From: Triticum aestivum
Lineage: Eukaryota; Streptophyta; Magnoliopsida; Poales; Poaceae
Reading direction: 5' to 3'
Assembly (NCBI RefSeq): GCF_018294505.1
Contig: NC_057813.1
Coordinates: 321,183,191 to 321,247,190 of the forward strand
DNA: 64,000 bases
The position numbers and the translations under genes are program-made. The notes below the pieces were generated by a model that saw only the letters and a program-made list of their open reading frames with translations, made no database searches and was not told the DNA's origin. Positions 1-11,516 of the stretch are shown one piece after another (within the stretch, counting starts at the first letter, position 1; the number at the start of each line of letters is the position of its first letter).

Positions 1-2
1 AA

Positions 3-1148
3 GAGTTGTATATGATGCAACCAGAAGGGTTTGTCGATCCAAAAGGTGCTAACAAAGTGTGCAAGCTCTAGCGAACCATTTATGGACTAGTGCAAGCCTC
101 TCGGAGGTGGAATAAACGCTTTGATAGTGTGATCAAAGCATATGGTTTTATACAGACTTTTGGAGAAGCCTGTATTTACAAGAAAGTGAGTGGGAGCTCT
201 GTAGCATTTCTGATATTATATGTGGATGACATATTGTTGATTGGAAATGATATAGAATTTCTGGATAACATAAAGGGATACCTGAATATGAGTTTTTGTA
301 TGAAAGACCTCGGAGAAGCTGCTTACATATTGGGCATCAAGATCTATAGAGATAGATCAAGACGCTTAATTGGACTTTCACAAAGTACATACCTTCATAC
401 AGTTTTGAAGAAGTTCAAAATGGATCAGTCAAAGAAAGGGTTCTTGCCTGTGTTACAAGGTGTGAAGTTGAGTCCGACTCAATGCCCGACCACTGCAGAA
501 GATAGAGAGAAAATGAATGTCAGTTCCTATGCTTCAACCATAGGTTCTATCATGTATGCAATGCTATGTACCAGACCTGATGTGTGCCTTGCTTTAAGCA
601 TAGCAGGGAGGTACCAAAGTAATCCCGGAGTGGAGCACTGGACAACGGTCAAGAACATCCTGAAATACCTGAAAAGGACTAAGGATATGTTTCTCTTTTA
701 TGGAGTTGAAAAAGAGCTCGTCATAAACGGTTACGTCGATGCAAGCTTTGACACTGATCCGGATGACTCTAAGTCGCAAACCAGATACGTATTTTTTATT
801 GATGGAGGAGCTTTCAGTTGGTGCAGTTCGAAGCAGAGCATTGTGGCAGGATCTACGTGTGAAGCGGAGTACATTGCTGCTTCGGAAACAGCAAATGAAG
901 GAGTTTGGATGAAGGAGTTCATATCTGATCTAGGTTTCATACCTAGTGCATCGGGTCCAATGAAAATCTTTTGTGACAATACTGGTGCAATTTCCTTGGC
1001 AAAGGAATCCAGATTTCACAAGAGAAACAAACACATCAAGATACGCTTCAATTTCATCTGTCATCAAGTGTCGGAGGGGGACATAGAGATTTGCAAGATA
1101 CATACGGATCTGAATGTTGCAGACCTGTTGACCAAGCCTCTTCCATGA
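3..1148 (+). pseudogene. Copia reverse transcriptase to RNase H, C-terminal pol fragment
   Basis: This is the C-terminal part of a Ty1/Copia polyprotein, which copies element RNA into DNA in cytoplasmic particles. The window opens inside the RT domain. The YVDD catalytic motif is encoded at 219-230. RNase H follows, with GYVDASFD, EAEYIAAS and CDNTGAISLA carrying the expected Asp-Glu-Asp residues, and the protein ends in the Copia signature LLTKPLP just before the stop. A TAG at 69-71 interrupts the frame near the left edge; from 90 the frame is open to 1148. The 3' LTR follows after 87 bases. Product assignment is secure. The upstream gag, protease and integrase are outside the window. Confidence 0.9.
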
Positions 1149-1218
1149 GCAAAACATGATCAACACCAAAGCTCCATGTGTGTTAGAATCATTACTATGT
1201 AATCTAGATTATTGACTC

Positions 1219-1235
1219 TAGTGCAAGTGGGAGAC
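1219..1235 (+). promoter_or_regulatory. Copia polypurine tract
   Basis: The purine-rich stretch GTGCAAGTGGGAGAC lies directly before the TG that opens the LTR. It is the usual plus-strand primer site in Angela/BARE-type Copia elements. A near-identical tract on the minus strand sits at 7128-7142. Confidence 0.8.
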
Positions 1236-2966
1236 TGACGGAAATATTCCTTAGAGGCAATAATAAAGTTATTATTTATTTCCTTATTTCATGATAAATG
1301 TTTATTATTCATGCTAGAATTGTATTAATGAGAGACTTAGTACATGTATGAATACATAGACAAAACATATTGTCCCTAGTATGCCTCTACTTGACTAGCT
1401 CGTTAATCAAAGATGGTTATGTTTCCTGACCATAGACATGTGTTGTCATTTGATAAACGGGGTCACATCATTAGGAGAATGATGTGATGGACATGACCCA
1501 TCCATTAGCTTAGCATTATGATCGTTACAGTTTCATTGCTACTCCTTTCTTCATGACTTATACAAGTTCCTCAGACTATGAGATTATGCAACTCCCGAAT
1601 ACCGGAGGAACACTTTGTGTGCTACCAAACATCACAACGTAAATGGGTGATTATAAAGGTGCTCTACAAGTGTCTCGGAAGGTGTTTGTTGGGTTGGCAT
1701 AGATCAATATTAGGATTTATCACTCCGTGTTTCGGAGAGGTATCTCTGGGCCCTCTCGGTAATACTCATCACTATAAGCCTTGCAAGCATTGTGACTAAT
1801 AAGTTAGTTGCTGGATGAAGTATTACGGAACGAGTAAATAGACTTGCCTGTAACGAGATTGAACTAGGTATGATGATAGCCGACGATCGAATCGCGGGCA
1901 AGTAACATGCCGATGACAAAGGGAACAACGTATGTTGTTATGCGGTTTGACCGATAAAGATCTTCATAGAATATGTAGGAACCAAGATGACCATCTAGGT
2001 TACGCTATTGGTTATTGACCGGAGATGTGTCTCGGTCATGTGTACATAGTTCTCGACCCCGTAGGGTCCGCATGCTTAACGTTTGATGATGATTGGTATT
2101 ATGAATTTATGTGATTTGATGTACCGAAGGTTGTTCGGAGACCCGGATGAGATCACGGACATGATGAGGAGTATCGAAATGGTCGAGAAATAAAGATTGA
2201 TATATTGGATGACTATATTCAGACACTGGAAGTGTTCCAGAGAAGTTTCGGATAACACCGGAGTGCCGGAGGGTTATGGGAACCCCCAGGGTAACTAATG
2301 GGCCTCGATGGGCCTTAGTGGAGAGAGAGAGGGGCGAGTAGGGCAGGCCGCGTGCGCTCTCCCACTTGAGTGTGAATTGGACTTGGAAGGGGGGCAGCTC
2401 CCCCTTTCCTTCTCCCTCTCCCTCTCCTTCCTTCCCTCTCTCTCCCTTTTGGTGGAATCCAACTAGGACTTGGAGTCCTAGTAGGATTCCCCTCTTGGGG
2501 GCGCGCCAAGGAGGGCCGGCCATCCTCCCCTCTCCTCCTTTATATACGAGGGAAGGGGGCACCCCATAGACACTCAAGTTGATCTTTTAGCCTGTGCGGT
2601 GCCCCCCTCCAAAGTTACACACCTCATTCATATCGTCATAGTGCTTAGGCGAAGCCCTACGCCAGTAGCTTCATCATCACCGTCACCACGCCGTCGTGCT
2701 GACGGAACTCTCCCTCGACCTCAGCTGGATCTAGAGTTCGAGGGATGTCACCGAGCTGAACGTGTGCAGATCGTGGAGGTGCCATGCATTTGGTACTTGA
2801 TCGGTTGGATCGCAAAGGCGTTCGACTACATCAATCGCATTACTTAACGCTTCCGCTTTCGGTCTACGAGGGTACGTGTACACACTCCCCCCCTCGTTGC
2901 TATGCATCACCTAGAGATCTTACATGATCGTAGGATTTTTTTTTGAAATTACTGCGTTTCCCAACA
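1236..2966 (+). repeat. Copia LTR, Angela/BARE/WIS-like, 1731 bp
   Basis: The LTR begins TGACGGAAATATTCC and soon reads TTAGAGGCAATAATAAA, a hallmark of Triticeae Angela/BARE/WIS-type LTRs. It ends in GTTTCCCAACA. Length fits those families. A pyrimidine-rich tract (about 2400-2450), a TATA box (2540) and the terminal TCTTACATGATCGTAGG block are in the expected order. The expected methionine-tRNA primer site is missing after 2966, where coding sequence of another Copia copy follows. Open frames inside the LTR on either strand are shadows. Confidence 0.85.
2540..2546 (+). promoter_or_regulatory. TATA box of the Copia LTR promoter
   Basis: TATATA follows a CT-rich stretch and lies about 430 bp before the LTR end, the usual position in this type of LTR. 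Promoter activity is inferred. Confidence 0.6.
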
Positions 2967-5497
2967 ATTGGTTGTTCATATTTGCAACTCGATGCAGGGG
3001 CTGGTAAGAACTAGGCGTGTGGCACAAGGGGAGATTGACATCAGGGTCGGCAACACAGCAAGAGTTGCTGCGTTGGAGGTCGGCATGATGTAGCTCCAAC
3101 TTCCTTCCGGATTCATTTTGGAATTGAATAATTGTTATCACATTCCTCCACTTAGTCGGAACATTATTTCAGCCTCATGTTTGATGAGTCAGGGTTATGA
3201 ATTCTATTTAAAGGACACTGGTTGTTCAATATCTTTGAATGGTATGTTCCACGGCTATGCACCCATGTTGATGGGTTATTTATTTTGAATCAGGAAACTG
3301 AACCTGTCTATAATATGAATGTCAAGAGGCATAAGCCTAATGAGATAATATACTTCTGGAATTGCCGGCTTGGACACATTAGTCTGAAATGCATGAAGAA
3401 GCTCCATGATGATGGACTTCTAACTTCGTCTGACTTCGGGTCATTCAGGACATGCGGATCATGCTTGCTCGGCAAGATGATTAAGTCTCCCTTCGCAAAG
3501 ATTTGCGAGAGGGCATCTGAGATGTTGGAGCTTATACATAGTGATGTATGTTGTACAATGAGCACAACTGCTAGAGGTGACTATCAGTACTTTGTGCCTT
3601 TTATCGACGACTTGAGTAGATATGGATATATCAGTTTGATGAGGCACAAGTCCAAAACTTTTGAAAAGTTGAAAGAGTTTCAGAACGAGGTTCAGAATCA
3701 TCTCGGCAAGACTATAAAATTTCTACGATCTGATCGTGGAGGTGAGTACATGAGCCAGGAGTTTGATAATCATCTGAAAAGCCGAGGTATAGTACCTCAG
3801 CCCACACCTCCGGGTACACCATAGAGAAATGGTGTGTCATAATGAAGGAATCGAACCTTGTTAGACATGGTTCAGTCTATGATGAGCAAATCGGATTTAC
3901 CCTTATCATTCTGGGGATATGCTCTAGAAATTTTCGCTTTTACACTCAACACAGTACTATCTAAATCCATAGACAAGACACCACATGAGATGTGGACTGG
4001 AAAGAGTCCCAAGTTGTCTTTTATAAATATTTTGGGTTATGAAGCATTTGTTAAGTGACTTATGTCGGGCAAGCTTACAGCCAAGTCAGACAAGTGCATA
4101 TTCGTGGGATATCTGAGGGAAAGCTTGGGATATATCTTCTACAACTGCGAAGAGGACAAAGTATTTGTTGCTCGGAATGGGGTCTTCCTTGAGAAAGAGT
4201 TTCTTGGGCGGGAAGCTAGTGGGAGGCAAGTGTAGCTCGAAGAAATTCGAAAACCACTTGGGGACAACTCAGCTGATGATGTGATCATACTGGAGTCTGT
4301 CAGGGAACCTGTAGTGGAAGCGGCACCGGAACCACGGAGGTCGGAAATATTGTGCAGAGTGCATGATTTTTTGTTGCTAGAGAGCAACGAGCAAGACACA
4401 TATGCGGAAGTGATGGTGAGCCTAGAATCCAAGGCATGGCTAGAGGCCATGAGATAAGAGTTAAAGTCCATGGATGAGAAACAAGTCTGGGACTTGGTTG
4501 ATCCACCGCCTGGCGTAACAACCATTGGTTGCGAATTGGTCTTTAAGAAGAAAACCGATGTGGATGGAAATGTTCAGATCCAAAAATGTCAGCTTGTCGC
4601 TAAAGGTTATGGACAAGTTCAAGGAATTGACTATGATGAGACTTACTCACCGGTAGCAATGTTGATGTCGGTGAGGATCGTACTAGCTATAGCTTCATAT
4701 TCCGATTACGAGATATGACAGATGGATGTCAAAACGAGTTTCCTTCATGGAAATTTAACCGAGGACATGTAGATGATAAGCCTGAGGGTTTTGTCGATCC
4801 GACTAGCGCTTGTAAGGTATGCAAGCTCAAGAGATCCATTTATGGGTTGAAGCAAGCATCTTAGAGATGTAATATTCGTTTTTACGAGATCAACACTGGT
4901 CTTGGTTTCATCAAAAGCAATGAGGATGCTTGTTTATACAAGCAGTTGAGTGGGAGCTTGATAGTGTTTTTGATCTTGCATGTGGATGACATACTACTGA
5001 TCGGAAATGATGTTTCAATGCTGAACTCGATTAAGGAATCATTGACTGGAAAGTTTTTCAATGAAGGACCTTGGTGAGGCAGTGTATATTTCAGGAATGA
5101 AGATCTATAGATATAGATCAAGGAGGCTACTCGGCTTGAGCCAGAGCACGTACATAGATAAAGTGTTGAAGCGGTTCAACATGAGTGAGGCCAAGAAATG
5201 GTTCTTGCCTGTCTCACATGGTATAAGCCTAAGCGTGACTCAGAGTTCTTCGACATCTGATGAGCGAAGCAGGATGAGTCGGATTCCGTATGCCTCGACA
5301 ATCAGATCCATCATGTATGCCATGATATGTGTACACGACCTGATGTTGCTTTTGCAATAATCCTAACAAGTAGATACCAGGCCAACCTAGGTCAGAGTTA
5401 TTGGGCAGCGGTAAAGACTATTCTGAAGTACCTAAGAAGGACTAAAGAGATGTTCCTAGTTTATGGAGGTGAGGAGGAGCTCTACGTAAAGAGTTAA
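2967..5497 (+). pseudogene. Copia protease to integrase to RT pol remnant, 3' truncated
   Basis: A second Copia polyprotein starts just before the GAG-pre-integrase region. The HHCC zinc region of integrase spans about 3340-3490 and includes TCGSCLLGK. The catalytic core has LIHSDV (first Asp) and FLRSDRGGEY (second Asp). The position where the catalytic Glu is expected, before RNRTLLDMV, is TAA TGA (3840-3845). RT runs from about 4480 and has HVDDILLIGND near 4980. RNase H begins and breaks off at about 5497, next to unrelated LTR sequence. Many stops (for example 3822 and 4056) and a frameshift near 5060 show it is dead. Gag is absent. Confidence 0.85.
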
Positions 5498-6694
5498 GCC
5501 GATGTTTGTTGGTTTGATTCACGTTCTCTACTTTGATAATTTTATATGTGGGTGGACGGGTGCTTAGGTTCTGTTCTTACTTGAACAAGCCGCCACTTAT
5601 GATTAACCCCCTCACAAGCATCCGCAACTATGAAAGAAGTATTAAGGTAAAATCTAACCATAGCATTGAACATATGGATCCAAATCATCCCCTTACGGAA
5701 TAGAGCATAAACTAGGGTTTAAGCTTCTATCACTCTAGCAACCCATCATCTAATAACTACTCCACATTGCATTCCCTAAGGCCCAAAGATGGTGAAGTGT
5801 CATGTAGTCGACGCTCACATAACACCACTAAGGTAATCACAACATACATATCATCGAAATATCAAACGGATACCAAATTCACATGATTACTTGCAACATG
5901 ACTTCTACTGTGGCCTCAAGAACAAAGGTAACTACTCACGAATAATGTCCATGCTCAAGATAAGAGGGGTATTAAATAGCATAATAGATTTGAACATATA
6001 ATCTTCCACCAAATAAACCATATAACATCAATTACAAGATGTAATCAACACTACTAGTCACCCACAGGTACCAATCCGAGGTTCCAGTACAAATATTGAA
6101 CACGAGAGATGAACTAGGGTTTGAGATGAGATGGTGTTGTTGAAGATGTTGATGAAGATTGGCCTCCCAAAGATGAGAGGGTTGGTGGCGATAACGATGG
6201 CTTCGATTTCCACCTCTGGGAGGGAAGATCGCCCGGCGGAATCACTCCGCCGGAGGGCAAAAGTGCTCCTGCCCAAGTTCCACCTCGAGACGTCGGCGGT
6301 CCATCCCGAAAGTTGTCTCCTAATTTTTTCTAGGTCAAAATACCTTATGTACTAGAAGATGGGAATCAGAGGTGGGTTGATGGGCCGACTACCCACCAAG
6401 GTGTGCCTGGAGGGGTTGGCGTGCCCTGGTGTCTTGTGGCCACCTGACAGCCCCCCTCTGGTAGTTCATTTCTTCAATATTTATTATATATTCCAAAATA
6501 ATTCTCCGTAAAATTTCAGCTCATTTGGAGATGTGCAAAATAGGTATCTCTAACATAGCTCCCGAAATTCTCCCACTTTGTGTAAAGCTTGCATATTATG
6601 AGAGGAAAGGCATTATAATTACTCCACAAAATGTTATAAAGCATAAAAACACTATATATAAAAGTAGGAAACATGATGCAAAATGGATGTATTA
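5498..6694 (-). repeat. Gypsy-type LTR fragment, minus strand
   Basis: Read on the minus strand this starts near 6694 with TAATACATCCATTTTGCATC, matching the common Triticeae LTR start TGATACGTCCATTTTGCATC. It continues through the usual purine-rich and 'tagtcgacgctcac' blocks. It breaks off at the Copia remnant at 5497. No PPT or internal sequence is attached, so it is a truncated LTR. The family is not identified with certainty. Confidence 0.65.
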
Positions 6695-7127
6695 GTCACC
6701 ATCCCGAATACATGCGCCAACTCAGGTCTTAAGACATAGAACGTATGTTGTACTAGAGACTTATAGATGACATATCACTGCGTCTCATAGGTGGGCCTGT
6801 CCAACTTGTACCTTATCTCAACTCGGATCCGACTAAGTCCAATACGACGAGATCCTTCTGAGTCCATATTATCTGGTTAGCATCCAGTGCTCCATGGCTA
6901 GTGAGACTGAGTCAACCACCGTATCATATGCTAGTCTAGTCGGCTATGCATGAACACAGCCCTTTCGACTAGGGACCTCTTAGGACAGTCATCATACAAT
7001 GCATAGTCCCACAAACAAGTCACATACTTATTGATACACATGATTGATAATGTCCAAGGACTATCTTTATTCTTAACACATAGGAAATATCATCATACAA
7101 GATTGCCTCTAGGGCATATCTCCAACA
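6695..7127 (-). repeat. Copia LTR 5' portion, minus strand
   Basis: On the minus strand the LTR opens at 7127 with TGTTGGAGATATGCCCTAG, directly after a polypurine tract (7128-7142). It is interrupted at 6694 by the Gypsy LTR piece; the remainder is not in the window. This is a different copy from the LTR at 1236. Confidence 0.75.
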
Positions 7128-7480
7128 GTCTCCCACTTGCACTAGAGTCAATCAAAAAGACATCATATGCCCATAGCTCTAGCGTGCCCCTCATGCTTGG
7201 ATTGTTGAAGCGGTTTAGTCAGTGAATCTGCAACATTTGCATCTGTGTGAATTTTACATAACTCTAAATCACCACTCTTTACAATCTTTTTTATCAGGTG
7301 ATATTTCCGATCTATGTGACTGGTCTTGCGGTGATTCCTCGGCTCCTTGGCTTATGCGATGGCACCAGGATTATCACAATGAAGGTACAACGGTTTTACC
7401 AAGGCCAAGAAAATACAAAGATCATCCAGAAATCTCTGGATCCAAACACCTTCCTTTGCGGCGTCCCACATTGTCCTCAT
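7128..7480 (-). pseudogene. Copia RNase H C-terminus, minus strand
   Basis: Minus-strand translation gives the end of Copia RNase H: YCDN-like CDNPGAIA, then AKEPRNHRKTSHIDRKYHL, a KIHTDANVADSLTKPL tail and a short extension before the polypurine tract. A stop interrupts CDNPGAIA. The fragment ends near 7480, where a plus-strand Gypsy LTR begins. It belongs with the LTR at 6695-7127. Confidence 0.8.
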
Positions 7481-7484
7481 TGGT

Positions 7485-8524
7485 GCCTCTCTGGTGATGT
7501 GTGAGTAGTTAATTGTAGACCTACGGGTCCTTAGGCAGTAGCTAGATGGCTTCTTTGTTCTTTTTGATTCTCAATACAATGGTCCCTTGGAGATATATTT
7601 GATGTAACTCTTTTTTTTCCAGTGTGTTTATTGGGATCCGATGAACTTTGAGTTTATGATCTGATCTATATCCATGAAGGTTATTTGAGTTCTTTGATCT
7701 CTTTTATGCATGATTACTTATAGCCTCGTATTTCTTCTTTGAATATTTGGTTTAGTTAGGCCGACTAGATCGATTTTTCTTGCCATGGGAAGAGGTGCTT
7801 TGTGATGGGTTCGATCGTGCGGTGTTCTTTCCCAGTGACAGAAGGGGCAGCAAGACACACATGTATCGTTGCTATTAAGGATTACAAGATGGGGTCTATT
7901 CCTACATGAATAGATCTCGTCTACATCGTGTCATCGTGGTTGATGCATGCTGGATAGTGGTCGATGTGTGGAGTAATAGTAGTAGACAGAGGCAGGAGTC
8001 GGTCTACTAATCTTGGATGATGCCTATATAATGATCATTGCCTGGATATCGTCATTATTATTTGATATTTTATCAATTGCCCAACATTAATTTGTTTACC
8101 CACCGTGTGCTATTTCTTGAGATACGCCACTAGTGAAATCTATGGCCCCCGGGTCTATTCTTTATTATATTTGCTTTCCGATCTATTACTGGCCACTTTT
8201 ATTTTCAGATATATTATTTGAAAAATACAAAAATACCTTGCTGCACTTTTTATTACTTATTTTATTTTGCGTTTTGTCGAGAGCTATTTATCCAATCTAC
8301 CACAAACTTATCTATCTTTTTACTGCGGAGCGATTGACAAGCCCTCTTACGCGTCGGGTTGCAAGTATTTGTTCTTTGTGTGCAGGTACCGTTTACATAG
8401 TGTTGCTTGGTTCTCCTACTGGATTGATACCTTGGTTTCATAACTGAGGGAAATGCCTACCGTAGCTAGGTTGCATCATCCCTTCCTCTTTGGGGAAATA
8501 CCGACGTAGCTTCAAGCGACATTA
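7485..8524 (+). repeat. Gypsy LTR, 3' two-thirds only
   Basis: The sequence is colinear with 59738-60710, the LTR of element 4. Shared landmarks are 'gtgagtagtt', the 'cggtcgatgtgtggag' block and 'atggcccccgggtct'. The 5' third is missing and replaced by the Copia remnant. The LTR end is degenerate (GCGACATTA instead of GACGTATCA). Confidence 0.75.
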
Positions 8525-8535
8525 AAAGGAATTTC

Positions 8536-8553
8536 TGGCGCTGTTGTCGGGGA
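8536..8553 (+). promoter_or_regulatory. Primer binding site, tRNA-Asp type
   Basis: TGGCGCTGTTGTCGGGGA lies 12 bases after the LTR end. It matches TGGCGCCGTTGCCGGGGA, the complement of the tRNA-Asp 3' end used by Athila-type Gypsy elements, with two mismatches. Confidence 0.7.
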
Positions 8554-8594
8554 GGATCAAGTCAGGATAGTCTCCCGACAACTCACAAATTTCT

Positions 8595-8612
8595 CGGCGC
8601 CATTGCCGGGGA
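8595..8612 (+). promoter_or_regulatory. Second primer-binding-site-like copy
   Basis: CGGCGCCATTGCCGGGGA repeats the primer site 59 bases downstream, within a duplicated leader block (about 8529-8556 and 8589-8616). It differs from the tRNA-Asp consensus at the first base and one inner base. Confidence 0.5.
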
Positions 8613-8799
8613 GACATCATGAACATCTATCTGGTTCCTAATCACAAATCTCATCTCCTTGCAATTTACATTATTTGCCATTTGCCTCTCGTTTTCATCT
8701 CCCACACTTCACAAATCTTCACCGTTTTATTCGCCCTCTTTCATTTTTCTTTTTTCTCGCCAGATCTATTTTTGTGTGCAAACTTGTTTGTCTATCTTA

Positions 8800-9110
8800 T
8801 CACTATGCTAGTTCTTCCTCTATTGCGTGTACCCCCGAGAACGAAGTTCTTAGTTTCAAACAGAGGGGAGGGGAGAATCTAAAAGATGCTTGGTATAGAA
8901 TTTGCAATGCTTATAATAGATCAATTCATAAGCAATCTACTGTTGTTCTTCTTCGCAATTTTTATGTAGGCATTACCACTTGGTATAGATTCGTCCTTGA
9001 TACGATTACTGGTGGGAATTTCTTGATGTGTCCATCTATGGATGCTTTTAATGCTATGAGAAATCTAGTGGGTTCACTACTCCTCACTATCAATGAAACT
9101 GCTTTAACAC
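8800..9110 (+). pseudogene. Gypsy gag fragment
   Basis: A frame reading ENLKDAWYRICNAYNRS, then LLRNFYVGITTWYRFVLDT and GGNFLMCPSMDAFNAM resembles gag of Triticeae Athila-like elements. The same logic appears in element 4 gag (NFYAGLNFASRNLLDS). It follows the primer sites and a leader that matches the leader of element 4. Homology ends at about 9110, where low-copy DNA begins. The true start is unclear because the leader frame is open but shows no gag match. Confidence 0.6.
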
Positions 9111-9934
9111 ATGCACGCGACTGCTCCGCGTTCAAACGTCACCACCGCCGGCCACAACATGCATGTAAAAAGTTCTTGGGAGTCCATGCTATAGATAACT
9201 ATCCTCCCCCTCCTTGTCTATCTCTTCTAGTAGTGCTAGTACTCCATGGCGCGATCCATCAACAAGCAGGCGAGAAAGTTTGCGTATACTCGGTTTGCGG
9301 TGAGTGGCATGCCGAGTGATCGTGTGGGGTGGAGGAGGGTGAGACACGAATGCGATAGACGTGATTTAAACGTTGGTTTTGCTTGATGGCGTGGTCCAGT
9401 GAAACAAAATTTTGGTTTTCAAAAGAATACCGTACTGATGAGAGAGATAGAGTGATGGTTTGCTTCTTCCGTCCAACTAACTATAGGGTCTATGTGATTT
9501 GATGGCTCATTGACCACTATTACTACGGCAGGAGAGCGTCATAGAGCGTCTGCACTCTTATTTTATTTATTTTGTGATAAAACTAACTTCCTCCACTCTT
9601 ACATCGGAGGTGTACGAAACACGGCAGCCAGTGACTACATGACCACCTCCCACTATCACCATATTCCTTGGATATCGTGCGACACCTCTGGTCCTTTTTT
9701 CTTTGTGTAGTAGTACTACGTAGCAGCCCGCATGCCAAGAAAAATTACTATACACCAGAGTGTATAGACTATTTTCCCCCCGGATTTACTATGGAGGAAA
9801 TGGTGGGAAGTTACACACATGCAAAGTACCCAATTCTCGTGAACAATTACTCCTCTCTCCATCTCTCTGGATGCAGGCTCACTAGATCTATCTGCATGCA
9901 GCTCTCTCTCTAGTTTTGCATGCATGCAACACGA

Positions 9935-9971
9935 CTCTCTCTCTCTCTCTATGTCTGTGTGTGTGTGTGTG
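9935..9971. repeat. CT then GT microsatellite
   Basis: A run of CT dinucleotides (9935-9950) is followed after a short break by GT dinucleotides up to 9971. Confidence 0.9.
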
Positions 9972-10043
9972 CAAGCATGCCTTAAGCATGGTTAATAATA
10001 TAGCTGGTTGATGCCTAACATGTTGCCATGTCATCTATAGGCT

Positions 10044-10226
10044 ATGTAATAGTCAACATGTATAGTAATGGGCTACAAGAAAGTACTACTCCCTGAATTC
10101 CCTTATACAAGAAAGTACTATTGCCTGGATTACTGTTAGTGGCATTGTATAGATGCAAAATGTATTTTTCGTAGTGGACAATGTAATAGTCAACATGTAT
10201 AGTAATGGGCTACAAGAAAGTACTAC
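10044..10226 (+). repeat. Exact 46-bp direct repeat, copies 137 bp apart
   Basis: Positions 10044-10089 and 10181-10226 are identical over 46 bases, beginning ATGTAATAGTCAAC and ending AAAGTACTAC. The spacer contains a third partial copy (TACAAGAAAGTACTA near 10103) and a MITE-like CTCCCTGAATTCCC motif. Confidence 0.85.
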
Positions 10227-10232
10227 ATTTTA

Positions 10233-10505
10233 GGTCGGTCGTAGTTGGGAGTATCATATACTAGTATTTTGCATATGATACTAGTGTATAATACTACATC
10301 CATAGTGCACAGTATCATAGATTAATATCATAGGTGGTCTCATTAATTGCCATGCATGACCCATAATAGCATAACATTTATTATGATACGATATCTACAT
10401 ATGTTACTATAACACACTCTCTCTTCTTTTATTGTTTGCCACATAAGCATGTTTGTGAGTCCCAAGTGCATGATACCGCTTATGTTACCCCCACTATGGC
10501 AAGCC
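10233..10505. mobile_element. MITE-like element, about 270 bp
   Basis: The left end GGTCGGTCGTAGTTGGGAGT and the reverse complement of the right end (AAGGCTTGCCATAGTGGGGG) form an imperfect terminal inverted repeat. The interior is AT-rich, with repeated 'gtatcat' and 'gatact' words typical of a common grass MITE. I could not find a clear target duplication, so superfamily is unassigned (possibly Mutator-like). Confidence 0.5.
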
Positions 10506-10540
10506 TTACCACATGACCCACCATACACTCTCACATAATA

Positions 10541-10646
10541 CCTCCATCCTGGTTTATTAGTCCCCTTTGTAATGTATGCATGATGCTAGTATATGGTACT
10601 CCCCACTATGAATAGACTTATACGCATAAAAAACGACAAGAGGGAG
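10541..10646. mobile_element. Stowaway-type MITE, 106 bp
   Basis: CCTCCATCCTGG at the left and the complement of AGGGAG at the right form rough inverted ends flanked by TA (10539-10540 and 10647-10648), the Tc1/Mariner target duplication. The ends resemble the grass CTCCCTCCGTCC Stowaway consensus. The right end is diverged. Confidence 0.45.
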
Positions 10647-11511
10647 TACGAAGCTTTTAGATTTTGTTTCATGTATGTATCCTGACTCCAAGGTTACCCC
10701 GTTACAACATTCCATCAAATACAAAGGAAAACGAAGACGCATGCTGATGCATCTCAATGATTCACATATCATAGCCAATATTTACTTCACAACTAAAGAC
10801 AAAAGTTGTGAGAGGGTGTAAAAAAAACTATTGATGGAGTCTCTAGACCTTAAACTCTAAATGCTAAACATGATTAATTTCCTGGCTAGGTAGAACCTAT
10901 CGAAGGAAAGAAGCCTAGCACCCTCGGATCATACGATGCTTTTGTGCAGTTCCACTAAAATCGAGCTCAACATCCCTGTGGGCAAAGATATGGAAGAAGT
11001 GTGATTAGAATAATAGTAGTGGCACTAGTTCATGAGACATAAACTCATCACAAATAGAAGCCGATAGAATTAGACAAAGATCCACATGGAGATGGAGCCA
11101 CGTGGGGAGCTGCTGTAGTGGAGCAAGACAACTCCAAATAGACGTTGTACCGGGGATGTCGTGGTGTAGCTAGAAGGGTGGTGGGAGCCGGCATCATATC
11201 AGCCCATACCGCAGGGACCCCCGATGGGGACGCACCGACAGTGGGTTTTCTCCCTCGCCACAGTTGACCGCGTCTGTGCAGAAAATCGTCCTCTTCCCCT
11301 GGCGGCGGGATCAGGGCGTATCTCTGACCAGCGGTGTGGCCACCATCATTCTATGCTTGTGAAGAGAGCAACCCCAGCAAGCAGGCTTGTAGCTTAGGCT
11401 AGCGGCTTTCTTTTTATCTCCATATCAACCTTTTTATATTGCGTACGTGACATCGAAGAGTGAAATGATGGTTGCTTTGTCCGACTAACTTAATGTGTGA
11501 TTTGAGTGCTC

Positions 11512-11516
11512 CTGAG
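11512..11516 (+). repeat. Target site duplication CTGAG, left copy, of element 1
   Basis: CTGAG abuts the 5' LTR and is repeated exactly at 22760-22764 after the 3' LTR. Confidence 0.95.

Larger units (their letters stand above)
9111..11511. other. Low-copy-looking intergenic segment, copy A
   Basis: No convincing gene is seen. The stretch contains a CT/GT microsatellite, an exact 46-bp direct repeat and two MITE-like elements. A block at about 10660-11080 is clearly homologous to 25345-25790. Another at 9430-9570 resembles 11455-11511, 23960-24010 and 25065-25160. It was continuous with 22765 onward before element 1 inserted. Short open frames here have no recognisable family. Confidence 0.5.

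Noticed and set aside
2107..2577. 156-codon minus-strand frame
   Set aside because: It lies wholly inside the Copia LTR and its composition follows the CT-rich tract.
8133..8447. 104-codon frame in the LTR at 7485-8524
   Set aside because: It lies in LTR sequence shared with element 4, where the frame is not kept.
9111..11511. tRNA, rRNA or snoRNA genes in the low-copy segments
   Set aside because: I saw no A/B box pair with a cloverleaf, and no rRNA-like sequence.
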